From Streptomyces sp. SAI-135 (GTDB taxonomy: Bacteria; Actinomycetota; Actinomycetes; Streptomycetales; Streptomycetaceae), in the NCBI RefSeq assembly GCF_029893805.1, contig NZ_JARXYP010000002.1, positions 6,076,001 to 6,140,000 on the forward strand: 64,000 nt of DNA, in the 5' to 3' direction. How positions within the stretch are numbered: position 1 is the first letter of the stretch; each line of letters starts with the position of its first letter. Position numbers and translations under genes: made by a program. Shown piece by piece: positions 14,931 through 24,156 of the stretch. The notes under the pieces are model-generated. The model saw only the letters and a list, made by a program, of their open reading frames with translations, had not been told where the DNA came from and did no database searches.

Positions 14931-16085
14931 ATGGACCACATCACGTTCCTCGTGGCGGTCGTCATCGTCACGGCCCTGGCCTTCGACTTCACCAACGGAT
15001 TCCACGACACCGCCAACGCGATGGCGACGTCCATCGCGACCGGGGCGCTGAAACCCAGGACCGCGGTCCTGGTGAGCGGTGTCCTGAACGTCATCGGCGC
15101 CTTCCTGTCCACCGAGGTCGCCAAAACGATCTCCGGCGGCATCGTGGACGACGGCCTGGTCTCGCCCGGAATGATCTTCGCGGGGCTGGTCGGAGCGATC
15201 CTGTGGAACCTGCTGACCTGGCTGGTCGGCCTGCCGTCCAGCTCCTCGCACGCCCTGTTCGGCGGACTGATCGGCGCGGTGTGGGTCGGTGCCGGCTCCC
15301 ACGGCGTGCACTTCGACAAGGTCGTCGAGAAGATCCTGATCCCCGCGGTGGCCTCCCCGGTCGTGGCGGGCACGGCGGCACTGATCGCCACCTACCTCGC
15401 CTACAAGCTCACCGCCCGCGCCCGCAAGGACTCGGTGACCACGGGCTTCCGGCTCGGCCAGATCGCCTCCGCGTCCCTCGTCTCCCTCGCGCACGGCACC
15501 AACGACGCCCAGAAGACCATGGGCGTCATCACGCTGACCCTGATCTCCGCGGGCGCGCTCGGCCACGACGCCGGTCCGCCGGTGTGGGTCATCGCCGCCG
15601 CCGGTCTCGCGATCGGCCTCGGCACCTACCTCGGCGGCTGGCGGATCATCCGCACCATGGGCAAGGGCCTCACCGAGATCCAGTCCCCGCAGGGCTTCGC
15701 CGCGGAGACCGCGTCCACCACGGTCATCCTGACCTCCGCCCACCTCGGCTTCGCCCTGTCCACCACGCAGGTCGCCTCGGGCAGCATCCTCGGCGCGGGC
15801 CTCGGCCGGAAGCTGGCGGAGGTCCGGTGGGGCATCGCCGGGCGCATGGTCGCGGCCTGGCTGGTCACCCTGCCGGCGGCCGCGCTGGTCGGCGGCGTCT
15901 CCGCGAGCGCCGTGAAGCACGGCGGCGACTTCGGCACGGTCGTCGTCGCGCTGGCCGGTGCCGCCGTCGCCGCGGGCATCGTGCTCGTCTCCCGCCGCAA
16001 CCCGGTGAGCGCGCACAACGTCAACGACCATCACGAGGTCCCCGTCCGCAGCGCAGCGCCGACCCGCGTCGGCACGGCCGCCTGA
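14931..16085 (+). CDS. pit: PiT-family inorganic phosphate transporter
   Basis: 384 residues, low-affinity metal-phosphate:H+ symporter in the membrane. The two PiT signature repeats are present: FDFTNGFHDTANAMATSI at residues ~18-35 and SLAHGTNDAQKTMGVI in the second half. LPSSSSHALFGGLIGA and GFALSTTQVASGSILGAGLGR are the other family motifs. The start has GGGAGG one base upstream. It leads an operon with a small membrane protein and PPK2, linking phosphate import to polyphosphate metabolism. Confidence 0.92.
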   Translation: MDHITFLVAVVIVTALAFDFTNGFHDTANAMATSIATGALKPRTAVLVSGVLNVIGAFLSTEVAKTISGGIVDDGLVSPGMIFAGLVGAILWNLLTWLVGLPSSSSHALFGGLIGAVWVGAGSHGVHFDKVVEKILIPAVASPVVAGTAALIATYLAYKLTARARKDSVTTGFRLGQIASASLVSLAHGTNDAQKTMGVITLTLISAGALGHDAGPPVWVIAAAGLAIGLGTYLGGWRIIRTMGKGLTEIQSPQGFAAETASTTVILTSAHLGFALSTTQVASGSILGAGLGRKLAEVRWGIAGRMVAAWLVTLPAAALVGGVSASAVKHGGDFGTVVVALAGAAVAAGIVLVSRRNPVSAHNVNDHHEVPVRSAAPTRVGTAA

Positions 16086-16105
16086 GCCCCCTGGGAGTTC
16101 CTGTC

Positions 16106-16342
16106 ATGAGCATCGACTGGACCGCACTCGTCCAGGTCACCGCGGTGAGCGTCGGCGTCACCATCGCGGTGGTCGTGGTTTTCGCCCTCGGGGTACTCGG
16201 TCTCGCCCGCTTCGAGGGGGCACGGGCAGATGGCGGTGGCGGAACGTCCGCCCTCGGCATCGCCCAGGCCGGTCTGTGCTTCCTCGCCTGCACCGCGGTG
16301 GTGGCGTACGGCATCTACCTGATCGTGCCGCAGTTCCACTGA
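16106..16342 (+). CDS. Small two-helix membrane protein in phosphate operon
   Basis: 78 residues with hydrophobic helices at about 10-32 (VTAVSVGVTIAVVVVFALGVLGL) and 50-72 (IAQAGLCFLACTAVVAYGIYLIV). A short glycine-rich cytoplasmic loop lies between. It starts 20 bases after the transporter stop. Its constant company with PiT genes in Streptomyces suggests an accessory role, but no domain is recognised. Confidence 0.75.
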   Translation: MSIDWTALVQVTAVSVGVTIAVVVVFALGVLGLARFEGARADGGGGTSALGIAQAGLCFLACTAVVAYGIYLIVPQFH

Positions 16343-16370
16343 ACCACTGAAAGGAGAGGGGAGCAGCGAG

Positions 16371-17243
16371 GTGACCCCCCTGCTGACCGACCTGAAGGTC
16401 GACTACACCGACCCCGACGACCCCGTGCTGACCCGCCCGGACGGCAGCCCGATCGACACCTGGCGGGAGAACTACCCCTATGCGCACCGCATGGAGCGCA
16501 AGGAGTACGACTGGCACAAACGGCTCCAGCAGATCGAGCTGCTGAAGCTGCAGAGCTGGATCAAGGAGACCGGGCGCCGCCTCGTCATCGTCTTCGAGGG
16601 ACGGGACGCGGCCGGCAAGGGCGGCACCATCAAACGCTTCACGGAGCATCTGAACCCCCGCGGCGCCCGCGTGGTCGCGCTGGAGAAGCCGAACGAGCGC
16701 GAGCGCGGACAGTGGTACTTCCAGCGGTACGTCGAACATCTGCCGACCGCGGGCGAGATCGTGCTGTTCGACCGGTCCTGGTACAACCGGGCCGGCGTGG
16801 AGCGGGTCATGGGCTTCTGCACGGACGACGAGTACCGGCGCTTCATGCGGCAGGCCCCGCTGTTCGAGCGGATGCTCGTGGACGACGGCGTGGACCTGGT
16901 GAAGTTCTGGTTCTCGGTCTCCCAGGCCGAGCAGCGCACCCGCTTCACCATCCGCCAGATCGACCCCGTACGGCAGTGGAAGCTCAGCCCCATGGACCTG
17001 GCCTCGCTGGAGCGCTGGGACGACTACACCGCCGCCAAGGTCGCCATGTTCCGGGAGACGGACACCCAGTTCGCGCCCTGGACGGTGGTCAAGAGCAACG
17101 ACAAGAAGCGGGCCCGCGTCGAGGCCATGCGCACGGTGCTGGCCCGCTTCGACTACGCCGACAAGGACGAGGAGGTCGTCGGCACGCCCGATCCGCGGAT
17201 CGTGGGCGAGGCGGCGGGACTGCTGGAGGCGGGCGAGGCCTAG
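16371..17243 (+). CDS. ppk2: Polyphosphate kinase 2
   Basis: 290 residues from GTG with AGGAGAGGGG upstream. P-loop EGRDAAGKGGTIKRF (residues 76-90), ALEKPNERERGQWYFQRYVEHLP, Walker B FDRSWYNRAGVERVMGFC (D134) and the lid segment SVSQAEQRTRF are all intact. PPK2 transfers phosphate between polyphosphate and nucleotides, usually making GTP/ATP from polyP. One-domain length fits class I PPK2. Last gene of the phosphate transporter operon; a hairpin follows at 17271. Confidence 0.93.
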   Translation: MTPLLTDLKVDYTDPDDPVLTRPDGSPIDTWRENYPYAHRMERKEYDWHKRLQQIELLKLQSWIKETGRRLVIVFEGRDAAGKGGTIKRFTEHLNPRGARVVALEKPNERERGQWYFQRYVEHLPTAGEIVLFDRSWYNRAGVERVMGFCTDDEYRRFMRQAPLFERMLVDDGVDLVKFWFSVSQAEQRTRFTIRQIDPVRQWKLSPMDLASLERWDDYTAAKVAMFRETDTQFAPWTVVKSNDKKRARVEAMRTVLARFDYADKDEEVVGTPDPRIVGEAAGLLEAGEA

Positions 17244-17270
17244 GGGCCGTTGCACACCGGCGGCGGGGGC

Positions 17271-17292
17271 GCCTGAGTATCCGTACTCAGGC
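17271..17292. terminator. Hairpin after ppk2
   Basis: GCCTGAGTA, loop TCCG, TACTCAGGC: a perfect 9-base stem. It lies 27 bases after the ppk2 stop and 78 before the next start. It may end the phosphate operon, or could be an operator dyad for the next operon. Confidence 0.5.
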
Positions 17293-17369
17293 CGGTGGCG
17301 GTACTCGGCTCTGGCACGGGCGACGCGGGTTTCCCATGATGCAACCCACCCGCGTCGAAAGAGGTGCCC

Positions 17370-17984
17370 ATGGTTCGTGACCTGCAGCTGCGCGCAGCCA
17401 CTTCGGAGGATCTCGACTGGATCCACGAACTGCGTCACCGGGTGTACGCACAGGAGCTGGGCCAGCATCCGCCGGATCCGGCCGGACGGCTGCGCGACGG
17501 GCTCGACGGTGACAACGTCTACCTGGTCGCGGCGCGCGGAACCACCCGCATCGGGTTCGTCAGCCTGACGCCGCCCTGGCTGGGGCGGTTCGGCCTGGAC
17601 AAGTACCTGACCCGTGCCGAACTGCCCGCGCTGGACGGCCACGACGTGTTCGAGGTGCGCATCCTCACCGTCGAACCGCGCTGGCGCACCACGTCGGCGG
17701 CGCCCCTGCTGATGTACGCGGCGCTGCGCTGGATCGCCTCCCGCGGCGGGCGTCGGGTGGTGGCGATGGGACGCACCGAGGTGCTCGACATGTACCGGGC
17801 CGTGGGCCTGCGCCCGGTCGGCCGTACCGTCCACAGCGGCGCCGTCACGTTCGAGGTGCTGACCGGCGGCGTGCCCGAACTGACCGGTCGCGCTCCAGCG
17901 GTACGGCAGCGCGCTGGAGCGGCTGCGGTCCCTGGTGGACTGGCGCCTGGACATGCCCTTCGCGCCCCGGCCGGACGGCTGTGA
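17370..17984 (+). CDS. GNAT-like acyltransferase domain, probably frameshifted from the downstream aminotransferase
   Basis: 204 codons from ATG with GAAAGAGG upstream. Residues ~1-170 form a GNAT/acyl-homoserine-lactone-synthase-like domain: EDLDWIHELRHRVYAQELGQHPPD, VYLVAARGTTRIGFVSLTPP, FEVRILTVEPRWRTTSAAPLLMYAALRW, VVAMGRTEVLDMYRAVGLRPVG. After VPELTG near 17892 the frame turns into Ala/Pro/Gly-rich sequence typical of an out-of-frame reading. The neighbouring frame is already coding-like from 17884 (ALQRYGSALERLRSLVDWRL), so dropping one base near 17890 would fuse this domain to the aminotransferase. Annotated separately because the sequence as given has the shift. Confidence 0.75.
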   Translation: MVRDLQLRAATSEDLDWIHELRHRVYAQELGQHPPDPAGRLRDGLDGDNVYLVAARGTTRIGFVSLTPPWLGRFGLDKYLTRAELPALDGHDVFEVRILTVEPRWRTTSAAPLLMYAALRWIASRGGRRVVAMGRTEVLDMYRAVGLRPVGRTVHSGAVTFEVLTGGVPELTGRAPAVRQRAGAAAVPGGLAPGHALRAPAGRL

Positions 17985-19113
17985 GCACGGCGGTGCCTCG
18001 TTCACCGCCGTCGGCGCGGACTTCCGCACCCTGCACCGGCGCCACGGCATCGTCATGGCCGATGTGCTGGACGCCTGGTTCCCGCCGGCCCCCGGAGTGC
18101 GGGCGGCCCTGGCGGACGCCCCGGAGTGGGTCGCCCGTACCTCACCGCCGTCCGGCGCCGAGGGGCTGTCCGCGGAGATCGCCGCGGTCCGGCAGCTGCC
18201 GCCGGACACCCTCGCGGTGGGCGCCGGTTCGTCCGACCTGATCTTCCGGGCGTTCGGCCGCCGGCTGACCCCGCGCAGCCGGGTGCTGCTGACCGACCCG
18301 TGCTACGGCGAGTACGCCCATGTGACGGAGCGGGTGATCGGCTGCCGGGTGGACCGGTTCCCGCTGTGCCGCGAGGACGGCTGGCGGATCGACCCGGACC
18401 GGCTGGCCGCCGCCGTCCGCTCCGGCCGCTACGACCTCGTGGTGGTGGTCAACCCGAACAACCCGACCGGGCGGCACGCACCGGCGTCCGGACTGCGCGC
18501 GCTGATCGAGGCCGCGCCGGAGCGTACGCACTGGTGGATCGACGAGGCGTATCTGGGATACGTCGGACCGCACGAGTCGCTCGCCGGGCTCGCCGCGACG
18601 GACCCGCGGGTGACCGTGTGCACCTCGCTGTCCAAGATGTACGCGCTGTCCGGACTGCGGGTCGCGTACACGGTGTCCGAACCGGCCGCGGCGGCCGAAC
18701 TGCGCCGGTGGACGCCGCCCTGGCCGGTCGGTCTCCCGGCACAGATGGCCGCCGTGGCGGCGCTGCGCGATCCGGACCACTACCGCGACCGCTGGCTCGC
18801 CACGCACGTCCTGCGCGGGGCACTGGCCGCGGACCTGGCCGCGGCGGCGCCGGACGCGACCATCGAGGAGTCCGTGGCGAACTTCCTCTCCCTCACCCTG
18901 CCCCCGGACGGACCGAGCGCCGCCCGACTGGTCGACGAGTGCCGCCGCCACGGCGTCTACCTGCGCGACCTGTCGCCGTTGTTACCGCGCTACGAGGGGC
19001 GCACCGTGCGCGTGGCGGTCCGGGACACCGCCGAGAACGCCCGCATCGTGGCGGCCTGCCGGGCCGCTCTGGAGGTGCTGCGGCCCATGAGCGCCACGGG
19101 ACGCGGCCGGTGA
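17935..19113 (+). CDS. PLP-dependent class I/II aminotransferase, histidinol-phosphate-type
   Basis: 392 codons from a GTG at 17935; the frame is open from 17884. Fold type I signatures: VVVVNPNNPTGRHAP, WWIDEAYLGYVG (PLP-binding Asp), and the Schiff-base lysine in SLSKMYALSGLRVAY. The N-terminal DWRLDMPFAPRPDGCEHGGASF precedes the usual aminotransferase start and resembles the linker of GNAT-aminotransferase fusions. The substrate is unknown. Its TGA overlaps the GTG of the cytidylyltransferase gene (GTGA). There is no clear ribosome site before 17935, which again favours fusion with, or coupling to, the GNAT domain. Confidence 0.82.
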   Translation: MDWRLDMPFAPRPDGCEHGGASFTAVGADFRTLHRRHGIVMADVLDAWFPPAPGVRAALADAPEWVARTSPPSGAEGLSAEIAAVRQLPPDTLAVGAGSSDLIFRAFGRRLTPRSRVLLTDPCYGEYAHVTERVIGCRVDRFPLCREDGWRIDPDRLAAAVRSGRYDLVVVVNPNNPTGRHAPASGLRALIEAAPERTHWWIDEAYLGYVGPHESLAGLAATDPRVTVCTSLSKMYALSGLRVAYTVSEPAAAAELRRWTPPWPVGLPAQMAAVAALRDPDHYRDRWLATHVLRGALAADLAAAAPDATIEESVANFLSLTLPPDGPSAARLVDECRRHGVYLRDLSPLLPRYEGRTVRVAVRDTAENARIVAACRAALEVLRPMSATGRGR

Positions 19114-19913
19114 CCACCGTGGCCTCGCTGGTGCCCTGGCTCGGTGGGGGGCTGGCTCTGGGCGGTGTCGCGGTGGCCGCGTCCCGGCGCCGCGAGCTGA
19201 TGGTCCGGTGGTGCGCCTGGGCGGTCGGAGTGCCCCTGGTCACCGGGGCGTTCTGGTGGGGCGAGCCGGGTGCCGCGGCCGTCGCCGTCGTGGTCGGGGT
19301 GATCGCGGTGCTGGAGTTCGGCGCACTGATGCAGCTGGGGCCGGTGGACCGCGCGGTGCTGGCCGCGGGGGTGACGGGGGTGGTGCTGACCACCTGGCTG
19401 GCCCCGGGGGAGGTGCTCCGGGCGCTTGCGGTGGGGGCGCTCGGGGTGGCCGCGGTGCCGTTGCTGAGCGGCGACGCCGACCACGGTCTGCGCCGGCTCG
19501 GCGCCGGGCTGCTCGGGCTGGCCTGGCTCAGCGTGCCGGCCGCGCTGGTGCCGCTCGGGGCGAGCGGGCTGGCCCTGTTCGTGGCGGTCTCGGTCGCCGA
19601 CATCACCGCCTATTTCGCCGGACGGCGGCTGGGCGGACCGCGGCTGTCGCCGCTGTCACCGGCCAAGCGGTGGAGCGGGACGCTGGCGGGGGCCGCGACC
19701 GGGCTCGGTGTGCTCGCCCTGCTGTCCGCGCTCAGCTGGCAGGCGGCCGTCGCGGTGGCGGTCGGCGGACCGGCAGGTGACCTGCTGGAGTCGATGGTCA
19801 AGAGAGGGGCGCGGGTCAAGGACGCCGGCAGCTGGCTGCCGGGCTCCGGCGGCCTGCTGGACCGCATCGACTCCCTGCTCGTCGCCCTGGCGGTGCTGCT
19901 CGTCCTGAGCTGA
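19110..19913 (+). CDS. cdsA: Phosphatidate cytidylyltransferase (CdsA-like)
   Basis: 267 residues, about 7-8 membrane helices. The C-terminal CTP-transfer signature is present: LSPAKRWSGTLAGAATG, then GDLLESMVKRGARVKDAGSWLPGSGGLLDRIDSLL. The enzyme makes CDP-diacylglycerol from phosphatidate and CTP at the membrane. Since a housekeeping cdsA is expected elsewhere in the chromosome, this copy in a GNAT/aminotransferase operon may serve a special lipid. Translationally coupled to the aminotransferase. Confidence 0.85.
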   Translation: MTTVASLVPWLGGGLALGGVAVAASRRRELMVRWCAWAVGVPLVTGAFWWGEPGAAAVAVVVGVIAVLEFGALMQLGPVDRAVLAAGVTGVVLTTWLAPGEVLRALAVGALGVAAVPLLSGDADHGLRRLGAGLLGLAWLSVPAALVPLGASGLALFVAVSVADITAYFAGRRLGGPRLSPLSPAKRWSGTLAGAATGLGVLALLSALSWQAAVAVAVGGPAGDLLESMVKRGARVKDAGSWLPGSGGLLDRIDSLLVALAVLLVLS

Positions 19914-19999
19914 CGGGCAGCACGCGCGAGAGGATCACGGCACGAGGAAGGGGCCCGCCCGCATCCAGCCGGCCGAGCCCCTTCCCGACGCAGGTCGCC

Positions 20000-20395
20000 T
20001 CAGGCCTTCTTGGTCTCCCAGAAGATCTTGTCGATCTGGGCGATGTAGTCCAGAGCCTTCTGACCGGTGGCCGGGTCGGTCGACGCCTTCGCGGCCGAGA
20101 GGGCCTTGAGGGTGTCGTTGACCAGCTGGTGCAGCTCCGGGTACTTCTCGAAGTGCGGGGGCTTGAAGTAGTCGCTCCAGAGCACGGAAACGTGGTGCTT
20201 CGCGAGCTCGGCGCGCTGCTCCTTGATGACCGTGGCACGCGCCTGGAAGTGCGGGTCGTCGTTGGCGGCCATCTTCTCCTGCACGGCCTTCACCGACTCC
20301 GCCTCGATGCGGGCCTGGGCCGGGTCGTACACACCGCAGGGCAGGTCGCAGTGTGCGCTGACCTTGACCTTGGGGGCAAACAGGCGGGAAAGCAT
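20000..20395 (-). CDS. sodN: Nickel-containing superoxide dismutase
   Basis: 131 residues: a 14-residue propeptide (MLSRLFAPKVKVSA), then HCDLPCGVYDPAQARIEAESV. The nickel hook HCxxPCGxY at residues 15-23 gives the ligands His1, Cys2 and Cys6 of the mature protein. The rest is the four-helix bundle ending FWETKKA. It dismutates superoxide in the cytoplasm as a hexamer. The propeptide is removed by SodX, encoded divergently next door. Expression of sodN in Streptomyces depends on nickel, with Nur controlling the alternative iron enzyme. Confidence 0.97.
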   Translation of the reverse strand: MLSRLFAPKVKVSAHCDLPCGVYDPAQARIEAESVKAVQEKMAANDDPHFQARATVIKEQRAELAKHHVSVLWSDYFKPPHFEKYPELHQLVNDTLKALSAAKASTDPATGQKALDYIAQIDKIFWETKKA

Positions 20396-20540
20396 GAAGC
20401 GTTCCTTCCTCGTGATCGTCTTCTCAGGTGCGACATTACTCCCTGCGAGAGGCGAAAAGGCGGGTGCCCCCATGGGCTTAGGACAAAAGTCCGGGGTCAG
20501 ACTGAGACTGGTGGACGAACGTACCGGGGAGGTGCCGGGG

Positions 20541-20978
20541 ATGCCGGAGCTGTCGCAGGAGACCGAGCGGGAGAGGTCGTTGCTGCCCTTCGTCGGGGTG
20601 GCCGAGGTGACCGGGCCGTCGATGGTGCCCACGCTCCGGCACGGGGACCAGCTGGTCGTGCACTGGGGGGCCAGGGTCGTCCCCGGAGACATCGTGGTTT
20701 TGCGGCATCCCTTCCAGCAGGACCTGCTCGTCGTCAAGCGGGCCGTGGAGCGGCGCGAGGGCGGCTGGTGGGTGCTCGGCGACAACGCGTTCGCGGGCGG
20801 CGACAGCACGGACTACGGCGTCGTACCGGAAGAGCTGGTGCTGGGGAAGGCCCGGCTCAGGTACCGGCCGCCGGGGCCCGCTCAGCGCTCGCCGCTGGCC
20901 GCCGTGCGCTGGGCGCTGTCCGCGGTGCGGCCCGTCTTCCCGGACCGGTCGGCCTCCAGGCGTTTGCGGGCCCGGTAG
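20541..20978 (+). CDS. sodX: Nickel-type superoxide dismutase maturation protease
   Basis: 145 residues from ATG (MPELSQETERERSLLPF) with GGGGAGG upstream; an ATG at 20472 would add 23. Signal-peptidase-I-like S24/S26 fold: GVAEVTGPSMVPTLRHGDQLVV contains the catalytic Ser, and QQDLLVVKRAVERREGGWWVLGDNAFAGGDSTDYG contains the catalytic Lys and the GDN motif. No membrane anchor, as expected for the cytosolic SodN-processing protease. Its last 97 bases overlap the convergent CGNR gene. Confidence 0.92.
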   Translation: MPELSQETERERSLLPFVGVAEVTGPSMVPTLRHGDQLVVHWGARVVPGDIVVLRHPFQQDLLVVKRAVERREGGWWVLGDNAFAGGDSTDYGVVPEELVLGKARLRYRPPGPAQRSPLAAVRWALSAVRPVFPDRSASRRLRAR

Positions 20979-21511
20979 GCGGCCACGTTGGCGCGGGTGG
21001 CGCAGCGGTCGGAGCAGTAGCGCCGGGAGCGGTTGGTGGAGGTGTCGAGGTAGGCGTTGCGGCAGGGCGCGGCCTCGCACAGGCCGAGGCGGTCCACGCC
21101 GTACTCGGTGAGGTGGAACGCCAGGCCCATCGCCGCGATCGCCGCGTACCCGGCGGTGGCGTTGGAGGGGTGGTCCGCCAGGTGCATGTGCCACAGCGGG
21201 CGGCCGTCGTCGTCGCGGAAGTCGTGCCCGGAGATCTGCGGGCTCACCGGGAACTCCAGCAGCAGCGAGTTCAGCAGGTTCACCGCCAGGGTCTCGTCGC
21301 CTTCGTCGGCCGCCTCGAAGACGGCCCTGAGCCGCCCCCGCACCGAGCGGAAGCGGGTCACGTCGGCCTCGGTGGCCCGCCGGCCGGCCTCCTGGCTGAC
21401 CCCGAACAGATCGCGGACGGCCTCCACCGAGGTCAGGGAGTCCTTGCCCCGGGCCGGGTCCTCGCTGTTGACCAGACGTACGGCGTAGTCCGAGTAATAG
21501 GCCAGTTCCAC
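20882..21511 (-). CDS. CGNR zinc finger / ABATE-domain transcriptional regulator
   Basis: 209 residues. The N-terminal ABATE domain runs from MELAYYSDYAVRLVNSEDPARG to about residue 130. The C-terminal zinc finger is LGLCEAAPCRNAYLDTSTNRSRRYCSDRCATRANVAAYRARKR, with C-x4-C and YCSxxC in the CGNR pattern. These proteins are putative stress-responsive regulators. The tail beyond residue ~185 is basic and disordered and is encoded in the overlap with sodX on the other strand. Confidence 0.9.
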   Translation of the reverse strand: MELAYYSDYAVRLVNSEDPARGKDSLTSVEAVRDLFGVSQEAGRRATEADVTRFRSVRGRLRAVFEAADEGDETLAVNLLNSLLLEFPVSPQISGHDFRDDDGRPLWHMHLADHPSNATAGYAAIAAMGLAFHLTEYGVDRLGLCEAAPCRNAYLDTSTNRSRRYCSDRCATRANVAAYRARKRLEADRSGKTGRTADSAQRTAASGER

Positions 21512-21610
21512 TTGTAGTCCTTACGGAGGCGTTCTATCGTCGTGGTGCGGTCGGGTAACAGCTGATCGTGCTTCCAGGGTATTACGACAGTGAGCGGACA
21601 GGGGGCTCCC

Positions 21611-22369
21611 ATGACGACCGGTGTCGGAACCGACTGGCAGGCCTGGCAGGAGAGCTGGGACCGGCAGCAGGAGTGGTACATGCCGGACCGCGAGGAGCGG
21701 TTCCGGGTCATGCTCGACATGGTCGAGGCCCTCGTCGGGCCCCGGCCCCGCGTGCTCGACCTCGCATGCGGCACGGGAAGCATCACGGCCCGGCTGCTCG
21801 CCCGGTTCCCCGAGGCCACCAGCACCGGTGTGGACCTCGACCCGGCGCTCCTCACCATCGCCGAGGGCACGTTCGCGGACGACGAGCGGGTCACCCTCGT
21901 GACGGCCGACCTCAAGGACCCGGACTGGCCCGCGCGACTGCCGTACGACTCCTACGACGCCGTCCTGACCGCCACCGCCCTGCACTGGCTGCGCCGCGAA
22001 CCCCTCGCCGCCCTCTACGGCCGGATCGCCGGGCTCGTCCGCGACGGCGGAGTCTTCATGAACGCCGACCACATGACCGACGACACCACCCCCAGGATCA
22101 ACGCGGCCGAACGTGCGCAGCGCCACGCGCACATGGACCGCGCCAAGCGGGACGGCGCCCTCGACTGGGCCGCGTGGTGGCAGGTCGCCGCCGAGGACCC
22201 CGTCCTCGCCGGGCCCACGGCACGCCGCTTCGAGATCTACGGCGAGCACGCCGAGGGGGACACGCCGTCCGCCGCGTGGCACGCACGCGTGCTGCGCGAG
22301 AAGGGCTTCGGTGAGGCCCGCCCGGTGTGGTGCTCGCCATCGGACACCCTGCTGCTCGCGCTCAAGTAG
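21611..22369 (+). CDS. Class I SAM-dependent methyltransferase
   Basis: 252 residues. Motif I is VLDLACGTGSITARLL (residues ~45-60), the acidic end of strand beta2 is STGVDLDPALL, and YDAVLTATALHWL is motif post-I/IV. GLVRDGGVFMNADHM follows. The family of small-molecule methyltransferases is too broad to name a substrate. Start at MTTGVG (GGGG upstream); a GTG at 21590 would add 7 residues. Followed by a strong terminator hairpin. Confidence 0.86.
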   Translation: MTTGVGTDWQAWQESWDRQQEWYMPDREERFRVMLDMVEALVGPRPRVLDLACGTGSITARLLARFPEATSTGVDLDPALLTIAEGTFADDERVTLVTADLKDPDWPARLPYDSYDAVLTATALHWLRREPLAALYGRIAGLVRDGGVFMNADHMTDDTTPRINAAERAQRHAHMDRAKRDGALDWAAWWQVAAEDPVLAGPTARRFEIYGEHAEGDTPSAAWHARVLREKGFGEARPVWCSPSDTLLLALK

Positions 22370-22377
22370 GCGCGCGC

Positions 22378-22414
22378 GAAAGGGGCGGTACGGGAATCCC
22401 GTACCGCCCCTTTC
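22378..22414. terminator. Bidirectional terminator hairpin
   Basis: GAAAGGGGCGGTACGGG, loop AAT, CCCGTACCGCCCCTTTC: a perfect 17-base stem between convergent genes. A runs and T runs flank the stem on both strands. Confidence 0.9.
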
Positions 22415-22426
22415 GGCGTCGTACCG

Positions 22427-23184
<758 letters not shown>

Positions 23185-23188
<4 letters not shown>

Positions 23189-24126
23189 GCCGCACCCCCC
23201 TGGCTCCGGAGCGACAGCAGGTTCGCCCTGATCTTCTGGAACGGCGTCGGCGGCAGGTTCCGGGACGAACCGCGGGCGAAGCGGCGCTCCAGGTAGTACT
23301 GGAAGACGCTGAACACGCTGGTCATGACGAGGTACCAGATGGACGCCACGAACAGCATCTCCATCACGGCGTACGAGGTCGAGCCGATCGTCGAGGTGGC
23401 GCGCAGCAGTTCGTTGTACGTCACCGCGTAGACCAGCGACGAGGTCTTCAGCATGTTGATGAACTCGTTGCCGGTCGGCGGCACGATCACCCGCATCGCC
23501 TGCGGGATCACGATCCGGCGCAGCGTCTTTGCGTGACTCATGCCGAGCGCGTGCGCGGCCTCCGTCTGGCCCTCGTCCACGGCCATCAGACCGGCGCGGC
23601 AGATCTCCGCCATGTACGCGGCCTCGTTCAGGCCGAGACCCAGCAGGGCGCACATGAAGGGCGTCATGACGTCCGTCATCTCGTCCTTGTAGAGCGGACC
23701 GAGATTCAGCATCGGGAAGATCAGCGCCAGGTTGAACCACAGGAGGAGCTGGACGTACACCGGGGTCCCGCGGAAGAACCAGATGTAGGCCCAGGCCACC
23801 CAGCTCGTCACCGGGTTCTTGGAGAGCCGCATGACGGCCAGCAGGACGCCGAGGACCACGCCCACGACCATCGCGAGGACGCTGATCAGCAGGGTGCGGC
23901 CGGCGCCCGCGAGGACCGTGGAGTCGAACAGCTTGTCGCCGACCGCGCTCCACTGGATCTTCTCGGCGGTGGCGAACGCGTTGACCAGCAGGGCCACCAG
24001 GGCCAGTACGACGACGGCGCTGACGTAGCGGCCGTAGTGGCGGACCGGGATGGCCTTGATGGTCTCCGGGGCGGAAGAGGCCGGCGGTGGCGTGTCCGCC
24101 GGTCCCTTGTCGATCTTGTCAGTCAC
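23185..24126 (-). CDS. Polar amino acid ABC transporter, permease
   Basis: 313 residues. A hydrophilic N-terminal ~30 residues is followed by at least five membrane helices. The HisM/GlnP-type coupling motif EAAHALGMSHAKTLRRIVIPQAMRVIVPPTGNEF is intact. A second permease partner is not encoded nearby, so it likely forms a homodimer. Overlaps the ATPase gene by 4 bases; 30 bases after the binding protein gene. Confidence 0.92.
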
Positions 24127-24156
24127 CGTGACTGCCCTTCGGTGGTGCGGGGTCCG

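Noticed and set aside
17271..17292. Riboswitch-like structure before the GNAT gene
   Set aside because: Only a simple 9-base hairpin with a 4-base loop is visible; a terminator is the simpler reading.
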